Positions 1 through 8,607 of a stretch of 18,047 nt of DNA are shown piece by piece. Every line of letters starts with the position of its first letter. Position 1 is the first letter of the stretch. A program made the translations under genes and the position numbers. The notes under the pieces were generated by a model. The model saw only the letters and a program-made list of their open reading frames with translations, did not search any database and had not been told where the DNA came from. The stretch comes from Oscillospiraceae bacterium. Its GTDB lineage: Bacteria; Bacillota; Clostridia; Oscillospirales; Ruminococcaceae. The DNA is taken from assembly GCA_016302225.1 (NCBI GenBank), contig JAEDOB010000012.1, positions 1 to 18,047 on the forward strand, written 5' to 3'.

Positions 1-15
1 CGATTTTCTGACTAT

Positions 16-44
16 ATTATATCACCTTTTTTTCGAAAAATCAA
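16..44 (-). promoter_or_regulatory. Promoter pointing out of the left edge
   Basis: On the minus strand there is TTGATT (-35, 39-44), a 17-bp spacer and TATAAT (-10, 16-21), with TG one base before the -10 (extended -10). It lies just past the stop codon of the PocR kinase and points left, so it should drive a gene outside the window on the same strand. Its -35 block (CTTGATTTTTC) and -10 block (GTGATATAAT) are identical to those of the promoter at 8296-8324. Confidence 0.65.
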
Positions 45-90
45 GAGGTTCTGTCTGTGGGAGAGTATTTTTACAGCCCCGCTCAATACT

Positions 91-3075
91 TCACAAAATC
101 CTTGCCAGCGCTGCCATCAGCTTGGAAACGTTGATAGGCTTTGCAATATGCCCGTTCATGCCCGCCTTGTATGCGTTCTGCTTGTCCTCCTCAAAGGCGT
201 TTGCGGTCATGGCAATAATGGGAATGTCCACCTTCGTCCTGTCGGCGGAATGCCTGATAGTCTTGGTGGCTTTGTAGCCGTCCATATTGGGCATCTGAAT
301 GTCCATCAGGATAAGGTCATAATAGCCGGGTGCCGCCTTTTCCAGCATATCGACGCAGATAATGCCGTCCGCAGCGTGCTCGGTCTTAAAGCCCGATTCT
401 TCAAGTATGGTCATAGCTATCTCGGCGTTCAGCTCGTTATCCTCCGCAAGAAGGATTCGCTTTCCCTTGAATTTTTCGGCATCGTAAACGAGGTCGCTTT
501 CTATGCTCTGAACATTATCTCTCTTATCTGCTATGCGGTGGGGGATAGTTACCGTAAATTTTGTGCCCTTGCCCACCTGACTTTCCACCTTGATGGTACC
601 GCCCAGGAAATCCACCAGCCGCTTTACAATAGCCATTCCAAGACCCGTTCCGTTTACACGGCTCTCCGTGCTGGAACGTTCTCTTGTAAATTCGTCGAAC
701 ATCTTAGGCAAAAACTCTTCGGAAATACCGATACCCGTGTCCTCTATCTCCGTTTTATACATAGCATATCCTGCCTTGTGCGACGGCACCTCTGTCAGCC
801 GCATAGTTACCCTGCCGCCCGACGGAGTGTATTTCAGCGCATTGCTCAGGATATTCAGGAATATCTCACGGAGCTTTGTTGCGTCGCAGATAACTTCGGT
901 ATGCTCGACCTCAACAGAACGAGTAAACTCAATTCCCTTTTCCTTCATCTGCGCATCAAACAGCGAATACAGAGTATCATTAAAGGCATAGCAATTCCAG
1001 CAGCTTTCGTCCAGCGTTGTCTTGCCGCTTTCGATACGTGCCATTTCCAATACGTTGTTAATAAGCGACAGAAGGAATTCGTTTGAGGTCTTTATCTTCT
1101 TTATGTATTCTCTTGCAAGCTCCTTGTCGTCAAGATGCTTGTCCAGCAGCTCGGTAAAGCCGATTATGGCATTCATAGGCGTGCGTATGTCGTGGGACAT
1201 ATTAAAGAGGAACGCCGATTTTGCCGCACTTGACGCATTGGCTATCTCCAGCTGCGCCTTTGTGTCCGCCTTGTCATGGGCTTCTGTAACATCTCGTCCT
1301 AAGATATTGATTATGGTGTTGCCGTCCTCATCATAGCCCGCAAATACGTTTATCTCATGCCATTCGGGCTTTTTGGTGTAATGCAGAAGGAATTCCTCCG
1401 TGCCCAGATGACCTGCCCCGAACTGCTTTCCCCGATAATTGTCAAGAGCCATAAGCTCTGTGCCCTTTTTCAGGTAAGCATCATCGACGGCATTTATGAA
1501 ACGCTTATAAATATCGTCATAACTGTCCGTCGCCTTCATTCTTGCAACGGTATCTTCCATACCCGTGCCCGTGATAAGCGTGTATTTTCCCGTGTCAACA
1601 TTTACCGTCATATTGTAGCTGTAAAGCATTTTTGTAACGCCCGAAAGCAGCTGGTCACGGGCGTTGGACGCACGCAGCTCACGTTCCTTTTTCTCCTGCT
1701 GCTCATGTGCTTCGGTAATGTCACGTCCGAGGATATTGGCAATGCGGTCGCCGTTTTCGTCTGTTCCGAGGAAGATGTTTATCTCATGCCACTCGATACC
1801 CTTTTCGGTCTTTGCGGCATATTCCAGATTGCCGATAAAGCCGTTGGAATTTGTCCTTGCACGAAGGGAATCAAGGCTTGCCAGTGCGGCAAACTGCGGC
1901 ACATTTTCGGGGTCGAGATAGGAAAGCTTTTTATTGTAAGCCGTTTCATAATCATCGGTAGACCTGAAAATCTCCATAAACTGCGTCATGCCCGTACCGA
2001 TTATCATGCTGTACTTGCCCGTGCGCAGATTAAGAGTAAGGTTATAGCTGTAAAGCATTTGGGTAAGCTCGGAGAGAATACGGTTTTTGTCAGCAGCCGC
2101 ACGAAGCTCATTTTCTCGCTTTTCCTGAGCAATGTGCGCCGCCGTAACATCACGGCCGAGAATGTTTGCTATCCTTCTGCCGTCCTCCTCCGTGTCAACG
2201 AAAACATTTATCTCATGCCACTCAAACTCATCATCGTCGGGATAGATAACGGGGTACTCCAACGTACCCTTGAAGCCATTTTCCGCAGCATTATTCCTTG
2301 CCGAATCAAAATTTGTCAGCTCGTTGAAACGGTCAGCATAGGAGGGGTGAATGATACTGTTCTGAAACTTTGTAAGCTCCGCCTTGTTGCTGTGATGCTT
2401 GTATTCGTTGACGGTGCGCTCCATTCCCGTGCCCGTTATAAGCGTATAATCCCCCGTAGCAATGTCAACGGTCAGATTGTAGCTGTACATTATCTGAGTT
2501 ATCTGGGCAAGCACACGGTCATTCTTTGCGGGAGCCTTTTTCAGCTCGTTATCGGCTTCACGAATATGATAATTCTTTTCAATGAAAAACTGCAGCGTTT
2601 CCTTTAAAAGCTCGTATGAGCCCTGTATCTCCCTTTCGGTCTTCCTGCAAACACGGGGAAGAACAGCCCTCACCTCCGCCTCGTCAATGCCGTACGAAAC
2701 GGCTTTTCGGACTATCTCCTCCTCGTCCCGATCGTCGGAAATTGCCTGTCCCGCCAGCACTCTGCCAAGCACCTGTCCGTCGGGGAGCTCGATAGGTATG
2801 GAGAAATCGCAAAAGCCCATGGGACAAACAAAAATACCTTTCTTGTCAGCACTCCATGATGACCTGCAGCCTTCAAGCCCCTTTACATTGTCATGTATCA
2901 ATGTGCAGAAATCGGTCATACCGAAGCTGCCCGAGGTGCGGTTTCCCTCCGTATCAATAATAACAGCCGACATTCCCGTGCTTTTTGACCAGTTATCTAT
3001 CAGCCTGTGCAGCTGATCCATATCGCAGAATTCCTGCAGATCAAGCTTTGACGTATTTTGAGCGAAAATGTTCAT
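91..3075 (-). CDS. Cytoplasmic hybrid histidine kinase with PocR sensor and triple PAS-like repeat
   Basis: A 994-residue hybrid sensor kinase with no membrane segment or signal peptide. Residues ~10-170 match the PocR ligand-binding domain, including Cys57, Cys70, Cys84 and Cys89. Residues ~185-610 hold three tandem ~145-residue units, each starting near a YSYN motif (197, 342, 485) and ending in WHEIN plus NILGRD[VI]T, which looks like a PAS fold ending. The kinase core follows: HisKA with NMSHDIRTPMN (His628), then HATPase_c with N box (Asn745), DTGIGI (779-784) and GTGLGM (809-814). The C-terminal receiver has acidic Glu878/Asp879, phospho-acceptor Asp925, Thr957 and Lys979. Start ATG has GGAGGA 5 bases upstream. 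It is the last gene of the minus-strand signalling cluster, 257 bp after the membrane kinase, and may have its own promoter. PocR domains are proposed to bind small hydrocarbon derivatives; the ligand here is unknown. Confidence 0.93.
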   Translation of the reverse strand: MNIFAQNTSKLDLQEFCDMDQLHRLIDNWSKSTGMSAVIIDTEGNRTSGSFGMTDFCTLIHDNVKGLEGCRSSWSADKKGIFVCPMGFCDFSIPIELPDGQVLGRVLAGQAISDDRDEEEIVRKAVSYGIDEAEVRAVLPRVCRKTEREIQGSYELLKETLQFFIEKNYHIREADNELKKAPAKNDRVLAQITQIMYSYNLTVDIATGDYTLITGTGMERTVNEYKHHSNKAELTKFQNSIIHPSYADRFNELTNFDSARNNAAENGFKGTLEYPVIYPDDDEFEWHEINVFVDTEEDGRRIANILGRDVTAAHIAQEKRENELRAAADKNRILSELTQMLYSYNLTLNLRTGKYSMIIGTGMTQFMEIFRSTDDYETAYNKKLSYLDPENVPQFAALASLDSLRARTNSNGFIGNLEYAAKTEKGIEWHEINIFLGTDENGDRIANILGRDITEAHEQQEKKERELRASNARDQLLSGVTKMLYSYNMTVNVDTGKYTLITGTGMEDTVARMKATDSYDDIYKRFINAVDDAYLKKGTELMALDNYRGKQFGAGHLGTEEFLLHYTKKPEWHEINVFAGYDEDGNTIINILGRDVTEAHDKADTKAQLEIANASSAAKSAFLFNMSHDIRTPMNAIIGFTELLDKHLDDKELAREYIKKIKTSNEFLLSLINNVLEMARIESGKTTLDESCWNCYAFNDTLYSLFDAQMKEKGIEFTRSVEVEHTEVICDATKLREIFLNILSNALKYTPSGGRVTMRLTEVPSHKAGYAMYKTEIEDTGIGISEEFLPKMFDEFTRERSSTESRVNGTGLGMAIVKRLVDFLGGTIKVESQVGKGTKFTVTIPHRIADKRDNVQSIESDLVYDAEKFKGKRILLAEDNELNAEIAMTILEESGFKTEHAADGIICVDMLEKAAPGYYDLILMDIQMPNMDGYKATKTIRHSADRTKVDIPIIAMTANAFEEDKQNAYKAGMNGHIAKPINVSKLMAALARIL

Positions 3076-3140
3076 GGTTTTCCTCCAAAAATTTTTTTGC
3101 TTATCCTGTCAAAAATACATTAAACGACAAAAATTATTTT

Positions 3141-3243
3141 ATACTAATCTCCAATGAAGGTGTAGACAAAAAATCTGCACGAAACCTATAAACACTAACT
3201 TTTTCACAGATTTTTTGTCTACTTTCTAATCAGAGATTAGTAT
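3141..3243. repeat. 103-bp imperfect palindrome, MITE-like
   Basis: The ends are exact inverted copies: ATACTAATCTC at 3141-3151 and its complement at 3233-3243. Inside, GTAGACAAAAAATCTG (3162-3177) is again exactly complemented at 3207-3222. The two 37-nt arms differ only in a ~10-nt middle stretch, and the loop is ~29 nt. It lies between the two kinase genes. No clear target duplication is visible. It could be a small non-autonomous mobile element or a structured intercistronic RNA. Confidence 0.7.
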
Positions 3244-3268
3244 TACTTTGAGCGTAATTTGAGTTAGG

Positions 3269-3307
3269 TATATATTTCTACCCGCCTTCGGCGGGTAGAA
3301 ATATATA
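3269..3307. other. Perfect 18-bp hairpin between the two kinase genes
   Basis: Positions 3269-3286 are the exact reverse complement of 3290-3307 around a TTC loop, with the GC-rich core CCCGCCTTCGGCGGG at 3281-3295. In the minus-strand transcript it falls 26 bases after the stop of the membrane kinase. No U-run follows on either strand, so it fits an RNA-processing or partial-termination hairpin, or a dispersed repeat, better than a standard Rho-independent terminator. The same 15-bp core occurs at 13691-13705. Confidence 0.6.
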
Positions 3308-3332
3308 TGACGATTACTATATATCCATTCGG

Positions 3333-6248
3333 TCACATTTTGTTGAATACACTTTGAAGCGTATCTATGACCTCGGTCATATTTATGGGCTTGGAAATAA
3401 ATCCGTTCATACCGCATTCCGACGCAGCCTTCCTGTCCTCGTCAAAGGCGTTTGCCGTCATTGCTACTATGGGAACAGCGGCAAGGGCAGCGTCACTTAA
3501 CGCCCTTATGCCCTTTGTAGCTTCATAGCCGTTCATTATGGGCATCTGAATATCCATAAGCACAAGGTCATATTCGCCCGGCTCGGAGGACGAAACCTTG
3601 TCAACCGCTTCTTTTCCGTTTTCCGCCGTATCTACATTAAATCCATACTCGTTAAGTATCTCGTATGCTATCTCACGGTTAAGCTCGTTATCCTCAACAA
3701 GCAGAATATGCTTGCCCTTGAAATTCTCCGTTTCCGCTGCGGGAACGGTATTTTCCTTTGCCTCCTGCTCCCCAATAGCCGTAAGCAGAGTTTCACGCAG
3801 ATCGGACATAAACATAGGCTTCGCACAAAATGCGGTAACTCCCGCAGCCCTTGCTTCGACCTCAATATCCGTCCAATCGTATGCGGTAAGGATAATTATG
3901 GGAGTGTTGTCATCTAACGAACGAATCCTTCGTGTGACCTCTATACCGTTCATATCGGGCAGACGCCAGTCAATGATATACGCACGGAAGGCATCGTCAA
4001 TGGCAAGTGCCTGCTTTGCACGAAGAACAGCCTCCTTGCCCGACAATGTCCATTCGGAGCGCATTCCCACACGCAGAAGCATTCTCGATACGCTGTCGCA
4101 GGTGTCGAAATCATCATCTACCACCAACGCCTTCAAGCCTTCAAGGGACTGTATCCTGAAATCGTTCCTTGTATCGTTTTGCAGCCGCATTTCAAGGCGG
4201 ATAATAAACTCCGTTCCCTTATCCTGCTCGGTCTGCACCTCAATAGTTCCGCCCATCATATCAATGATGTTCTTTGCAATGGACATACCAAGACCCGTGC
4301 CCTGTATCTTGCTGACGGTGGAATTACGCTCTCTTTCAAAGGGGTTGAAGATACGCTCCGCAAACTCCCTGCTCATACCGATACCCGTGTCTTTTATGCG
4401 GAATTCGTAAAGCCCCTTTTCCTCCGACCTGCTCTCCAGCTGCGAAACTCTTACCGAAACCGTGCCCCCCGGAGGAGTAAACTTGACCGCATTGGACAGG
4501 AGATTAAGCAGCACCTGATTTAGTCTGACCTTATCGCAGTATACGTTTTCGTTGACTACATCAAGAGTGTCCATATAAAGCTCAAGCTGCTTTGCATTTA
4601 TCTGACCGCCGATAATAGTTCTCAGGTCGTGGAGAGTGTCCGAAAGATTGACCTCGGTTTCTTCAAGATGAATTTTACCGCTTTCGATACGGCTCATATC
4701 AAGCACATCGTTGATAAGGGACAGCAGATGATTGCTTGACGAAAGTATCTTTGCAACATAGTCCTTGACCTTGTACTCGTCCCCCGTGTTTGCGCTTAAA
4801 AGTGTAGCAAAACCGATTATGGCATTCATAGGCGTTCGAATATCGTGGGACATATTTGAAAGGAAGGTACTCTTTGCCCTGTTTGCACTCTGAGCGGCAT
4901 TTACCGCATCTTCAAGAGCCTGACTTATCCGCTTTTCCTTTGTTCTGTCGGAGAGAACAACGATATATTTCTTCTCGCCCTTAATATCTCTGCAAAGGGC
5001 AACAACGTGGAACCAGCGCACCTCATTGGTTTTCTGATGAACATACTCTCTGTCAAGCTCGGTTTGTTGTCCGGGCTGTATATCGGGCAGCTTATCAAGT
5101 ACACGAACGGTATTTTCACCCTTAACAAGGCGGTCAAGCTCATGGATATTTTCGTAAGCCTTTTTTTCGGGAATGCCCACCAGCTTTTCAATATTGGGGC
5201 TGAGATAATCAACTCTCATATCCTCCGCATTCAGCATAAGGAAAACATCATCTACATTTACGGAAAGGGTATAAAACAGCTCGTCACGATAGAGTATCTG
5301 CTTATCCTTGCTTTTCAGCTTTTGTCTGTTCTGCCAAAGGATAAATCCGATCATGAGAGCGGCAAGGCTTACCGCAATACCCGCAACAAGGAAAAGCGTG
5401 CTTGACTGCAGGCTGTTCATACTTTCATTTACAACCTCTGTGGGCACTAAGCCAACGAACATCCAGTCCTCAAATTCCGCCGATTCATATAACAGGTAAT
5501 AGCTTTTGTCACCGAGCTGTGTTACGGTCGCTCCCGAGCTTTTGTTTACGAAATCCTGTTTTATGCCGCTGAGCCTTGTATTGTCCATATCCGAGTAATC
5601 GGAAAGTACGGCAATAAAATTGTAAATATCCCTCTGCTTGTCCGCAGCGTTATCAACAATTACCCGACCGTCGGAATGAACGATATAGTTGCTGGAATGT
5701 CCCTCAAATGCGGATATTTTAAGAGCGCTTACAATATCGGAGTTGTTGTAGCTGACCGCTATGGCTTCATACTCAAAGCCCTTGTATGTTCCCTTTGCGG
5801 CAGGGGAAACGAACAGCATTATCTGCGGCTTTCCGGGAATTACGGAATTAAGGATAACATCATCGCCATCGATAAACAGCTTTGACATTTCGTCCTTTAG
5901 GTCAAGGTAGCCCTTTCCCTCGCTTTTGGTCAGATAATTTCCTTCCCTTGAAATAAAGTAGAAATCGGTAAAATCCATTTCTGTCTGTGCGTGGGATAGG
6001 TAATCATCAATTTTCCTGTCGTCGGAAATATCCTGCAAATAGTCAGCCCCAAGGTGCATACTCTTTCTTGTCTGAGATACAAGCTTATTCAGAGAGCTGT
6101 TGGATTGATGAAATATTTCCAACAGGTGGGAAATGCTTTCGGAATATATCGTCCGTGATACAAAGGAGGAATACTTGACACATACTGCAAAAATTACGGC
6201 AGCAAGCATTATGCAGGAAATTATTATGTACAGTAACCGCTTTTTCAC
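3333..6248 (-). CDS. Membrane hybrid histidine kinase, extracellular sensor, PAS, two receivers
   Basis: A 971-residue sensor kinase. It starts at GTG, with AAAGGA about 10 bases upstream and a membrane helix at residues ~5-24. Residues ~30-280 form an extracellular Cache-like sensor, closed by a second helix (~284-305). A PAS domain (~320-440) leads to HisKA with NMSHDIRTPMN (His468) and HATPase_c (Asn586 N box, DTGIGM 620-625, GTGLGM 650-655). Two receivers follow: ~705-820 (Asp711/712, Asp760, Lys810) and ~846-970 (Asp853, Asp899, Thr931, Lys953). It is 57 bp behind the lipoprotein gene, so the two are probably co-transcribed and the lipoprotein may present ligand to the Cache-like domain. 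No HPt or DNA-binding output is fused. The kinase architecture is clear; the ligand and the Cache subtype are inferred. Confidence 0.93.
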   Translation of the reverse strand: MKKRLLYIIISCIMLAAVIFAVCVKYSSFVSRTIYSESISHLLEIFHQSNSSLNKLVSQTRKSMHLGADYLQDISDDRKIDDYLSHAQTEMDFTDFYFISREGNYLTKSEGKGYLDLKDEMSKLFIDGDDVILNSVIPGKPQIMLFVSPAAKGTYKGFEYEAIAVSYNNSDIVSALKISAFEGHSSNYIVHSDGRVIVDNAADKQRDIYNFIAVLSDYSDMDNTRLSGIKQDFVNKSSGATVTQLGDKSYYLLYESAEFEDWMFVGLVPTEVVNESMNSLQSSTLFLVAGIAVSLAALMIGFILWQNRQKLKSKDKQILYRDELFYTLSVNVDDVFLMLNAEDMRVDYLSPNIEKLVGIPEKKAYENIHELDRLVKGENTVRVLDKLPDIQPGQQTELDREYVHQKTNEVRWFHVVALCRDIKGEKKYIVVLSDRTKEKRISQALEDAVNAAQSANRAKSTFLSNMSHDIRTPMNAIIGFATLLSANTGDEYKVKDYVAKILSSSNHLLSLINDVLDMSRIESGKIHLEETEVNLSDTLHDLRTIIGGQINAKQLELYMDTLDVVNENVYCDKVRLNQVLLNLLSNAVKFTPPGGTVSVRVSQLESRSEEKGLYEFRIKDTGIGMSREFAERIFNPFERERNSTVSKIQGTGLGMSIAKNIIDMMGGTIEVQTEQDKGTEFIIRLEMRLQNDTRNDFRIQSLEGLKALVVDDDFDTCDSVSRMLLRVGMRSEWTLSGKEAVLRAKQALAIDDAFRAYIIDWRLPDMNGIEVTRRIRSLDDNTPIIILTAYDWTDIEVEARAAGVTAFCAKPMFMSDLRETLLTAIGEQEAKENTVPAAETENFKGKHILLVEDNELNREIAYEILNEYGFNVDTAENGKEAVDKVSSSEPGEYDLVLMDIQMPIMNGYEATKGIRALSDAALAAVPIVAMTANAFDEDRKAASECGMNGFISKPINMTEVIDTLQSVFNKM

Positions 6249-6305
6249 CTATCATTTTCCTTTCTGTGATCTTGGGAAATACTTATCAATGTGTGTTCCC
6301 TTGTA

Positions 6306-8153
6306 TCACCTTACGATAATATACTTGCTCGGTTCCGAAAGAGTAAGACCGCCTTCATTTACTCTGCTTATCCATGTGTCCTTTACGTTATCTTCGCCTA
6401 TTGTGAACTCACGGCTTTCGTCCTCAAGAACGGGAGAGAAGTGTGCATATGTCGCAAGGCAGGTCACGGAGAAGGTGTCATCGTCCGATATTTTCTTGCC
6501 GTCCTTTATGACCTTTGTAAGAGTGTATTTGCCCTCGTCCTCTCTGACCTCTGCGGAAATTCCGCTGAATATGGGCAGAGAACCTCGGTTAAAGGGCTTA
6601 AATCCGATGGTAATGCCTTCCACATAGTCCTTTACGGTTTCTTTCAGCTCCGCACCCGTCATATCACGGCTGAATGGGAGCAGAGAGTTGGGCATTATCA
6701 TATTGCCTGCCATTTTTTCGGTATAGTCAGCCTGAAGAACAGAGCCTGTGAAGCTGTTGCCTGTTGCAATGAGAACATCACTGCCGTAAATTTCACGCAA
6801 TGTATTCGCCATTACGGAATGGGACTCACTTCCGCCGTTTTTGCGGAAGGTGTTTGAATATGCCTTGGGAGAGGAAAGAACTATCTCCGAATCGGTTTCC
6901 TTTGGTGCACGAAGCTGTGAATCAAAGGCTTCATAAGCCTGCTTTGCATCATATTCGCCCTGTATCATCTTTGAAACAACGTCCTTTGAAATGGAGAAGA
7001 ACTCATTGGATGCAATTCGGATATACATATGATTCTGCTCGATTATGGGTTTCAGGTTTGATATTTGGTCGGTAAGACGCATTTCTACATTACGGCTGTA
7101 ACTCAGAACATTCTGTCCATTGGCAAGCTCAGTCTGCGCTCCCTCGGAGAGCATAGTGTTAAGCACCTTCATTGCCTTTTCGCAGCGGGCTTCGTCCTTT
7201 TCCAGGTCTTTGTTCAGAGCCACATGACAGTTGGGAGTGGTCATGAGCCACGCCTCCCCATTCTGCCCGAAATGGGGCAGAAGTACGGCGTCCATGCCCT
7301 GATTTTGGAAATCAAGCACATAGCCTGTTATGCCGCCGATCATGGCAGCTTCGCCATTTTTAAACATTCTGATAACCGGGTTATAGTCAAGCCCCAGAAC
7401 ATCGGGAGTAAGGTTTACGTCCTTTATGAATTTTTCCATAGTTTCAAAAACTCCCGGCCATACCTTTTCGTCAAGTCCGACACGTTCATGGTTAGCAGGG
7501 TCGGAATAAGCAGTCCGCCACATATTTCCTTCAACAGAGGTAAGCTCGGGAACAGACAAGCCCTGCAGGATCTCCATACAGGTATAGTCATAGGCAAAAT
7601 CGGAAACAAATCCTCTAATACCCACCTTTTCAAATTCCCGACAAGCATAAACAAAGCTGTCATAATCCGTGGGCAGAGGGATATTGTACTCCTCAAAAAG
7701 TCCTTTGTTGGCTGTAAATCCGTGTACATCGGCACACAGCGGCAGCCAGTTGACGCTGCCGTCCTCATTCTTGAAATTCTCAAGATAGGTATCATAAACG
7801 GCACCTGCTTCTGAGGTGGTGGACAGATCCATCAGGCTGTCCTTCAAGGGAGATGCGTCATGCAGCGAAAAGCGGCAGCAGGTGATGATGTCGGGCAGCC
7901 CGCCGTTTTCATTCAGAAATTTGTAGTAATCAAGGTCATTGTTTCCCACAATAAACTGAATATTTACATCGGGCAGCTGTGACTGTATGTATGGAGCATA
8001 TTTTTCATAAAGAACCGTAGTCCAAAGGTAGACGGAAATAGTTTCCTTATCCTCCTTTTCGCCCGAATTTGACGCACAGGCGGACATAAGCGCAGCCGTC
8101 ACAGCCCCCGCCGCCATAGCTGACAAAATTTTCGTAAATAAGTGTTTTTTCAT
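6306..8153 (-). CDS. Lipoprotein: ABC-type solute-binding domain fused to 5'-nucleotidase C-terminal-like domain
   Basis: A 615-residue exported lipoprotein with lipobox LMSAC (Cys26). Residues ~38-415 resemble family-1 extracellular solute-binding proteins, with motifs such as LPDIITCCRF (86-95), WLPLCADVHGFTANK (136-150) and MFKNGEAAMIGG (263-274). From ~420 to the end the pattern changes to that of the 5'-nucleotidase C-terminal domain: SHSVMANTLREIYGSDVLIA (445-464), LLPFSRDMTGAELKETV (491-507) and LPIFSGISAEV (526-536). No metallophosphatase domain is present, so nucleotidase activity is not expected; the C-terminal part may act as a binding module. The length is well above the usual 400-450 of a solute-binding protein. 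It is first in the operon with two sensor kinases and no adjacent permeases, so a sensory role is more likely than transport. The N-terminal call is confident; the C-terminal call is by motif resemblance. Confidence 0.85.
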   Translation of the reverse strand: MKKHLFTKILSAMAAGAVTAALMSACASNSGEKEDKETISVYLWTTVLYEKYAPYIQSQLPDVNIQFIVGNNDLDYYKFLNENGGLPDIITCCRFSLHDASPLKDSLMDLSTTSEAGAVYDTYLENFKNEDGSVNWLPLCADVHGFTANKGLFEEYNIPLPTDYDSFVYACREFEKVGIRGFVSDFAYDYTCMEILQGLSVPELTSVEGNMWRTAYSDPANHERVGLDEKVWPGVFETMEKFIKDVNLTPDVLGLDYNPVIRMFKNGEAAMIGGITGYVLDFQNQGMDAVLLPHFGQNGEAWLMTTPNCHVALNKDLEKDEARCEKAMKVLNTMLSEGAQTELANGQNVLSYSRNVEMRLTDQISNLKPIIEQNHMYIRIASNEFFSISKDVVSKMIQGEYDAKQAYEAFDSQLRAPKETDSEIVLSSPKAYSNTFRKNGGSESHSVMANTLREIYGSDVLIATGNSFTGSVLQADYTEKMAGNMIMPNSLLPFSRDMTGAELKETVKDYVEGITIGFKPFNRGSLPIFSGISAEVREDEGKYTLTKVIKDGKKISDDDTFSVTCLATYAHFSPVLEDESREFTIGEDNVKDTWISRVNEGGLTLSEPSKYIIVR

Positions 8154-8295
8154 GATGCTTTCTTCCTCTTTTCATATTGTACTCGTCGGTGTTGGGCTGT
8201 GAAAAAGCCGTTTCGCCTGAAAATAAATCTTAAATTTTGTATCGTTCCTTTATTTCGGCAGCGGTTATTAACAGAGCGCATAATTACTCGTAATA

Positions 8296-8324
8296 ATTAT
8301 ATCACAAAAATATGGAAAAATCAA
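8296..8324 (-). promoter_or_regulatory. Promoter of the lipoprotein/kinase operon
   Basis: On the minus strand TTGATT (-35, 8319-8324) and TATAAT (-10, 8296-8301) are separated by 17 bp, with an extended -10 TG. Transcription should start near 8289, giving a leader of about 135 nt before the ATG at 8153. I saw no recognisable riboswitch in that leader. Confidence 0.7.
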
Positions 8325-8339
8325 GGCTTTCGCCGATTA

Positions 8340-8462
8340 TTGTAGGGGCGGGGTTTCCCCGCCCGCAGATTTCAAGAGTTCTTTCGGTAATTGCGGGACG
8401 GGAAACCAAAGCTATGCTTTTTCCCCTACAACCCTGTCAGGATATTTTTATGTACCGCTATA
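8340..8462 (-). repeat. 123-bp palindromic repeat element, copy 1
   Basis: Read on the minus strand this has a 31-nt flank beginning TATAGC, a 9-bp terminal repeat TTGTAGGGG, a 15-nt linker, a 56-bp core (8352-8407), a 3-nt linker and CCCCTACAA. It aligns end to end with 13731-13853 on the plus strand: the core has 2 differences in 56 and the flank 5 in 31. The core's own ends (GGTTTCCC and its complement) are inverted repeats, so the whole can fold into a long hairpin. The 15-nt and 3-nt linkers are swapped between the two copies. It lies between the divergent lipoprotein and dehydrogenase operons. Confidence 0.85.
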
Positions 8463-8532
8463 ATTAAGCAGGCAGAAATGAAATTTATGTATATTTATCC
8501 TGCAAAATAAAAGTTCATAAATTATCAATATA

Positions 8533-8544
8533 ATTTGTGCAAAT
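8533..8544. promoter_or_regulatory. Possible operator upstream of the dehydrogenase/ABC operon
   Basis: ATTTGTGCAAAT has 5-bp arms around TG and overlaps a TATAAT at 8529-8534; a second -10-like TATAGT follows at 8552-8557. No convincing -35 pairs with either, so the promoter of this operon is not fixed. The rest of 8463-8598 is AT-rich and shows nothing else I can name. Confidence 0.25.
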
Positions 8545-8607
8545 GGTTTAGTATAGTAGTTTTAGACATTTATTCGGTCAAATTGTTATTGCTTTGAGGT
8601 GATAATT

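Noticed and set aside
148..1086. Long plus-strand open frame (312 codons) opposite the PocR kinase
   Set aside because: It lies wholly antisense to conserved kinase and receiver motifs, has no ribosome site or recognisable domain, and reads as a codon-bias shadow.
1357..2607. Plus-strand open frame of 416 codons opposite the three sensor repeats
   Set aside because: Antisense to the repeated sensor units; its apparent internal repeats simply mirror theirs.
3105..3110. TTGACA on the minus strand upstream of the PocR kinase as its own promoter
   Set aside because: No -10 at suitable spacing before the ribosome site; a separate promoter cannot be supported from sequence.
3141..3307. CRISPR-like or tRNA-like structure between the kinase genes
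   Set aside because: Two different palindromes, no regularly spaced direct repeats and no cloverleaf or T-arm consensus.
7065..7814. Plus-strand open frame opposite the binding lipoprotein
   Set aside because: Antisense to a clear solute-binding domain, with no start signals.
8142..8345. Small plus-strand open frame (67 codons) in the intergenic region
   Set aside because: It overlaps the lipoprotein start and runs through its promoter; no ribosome site.
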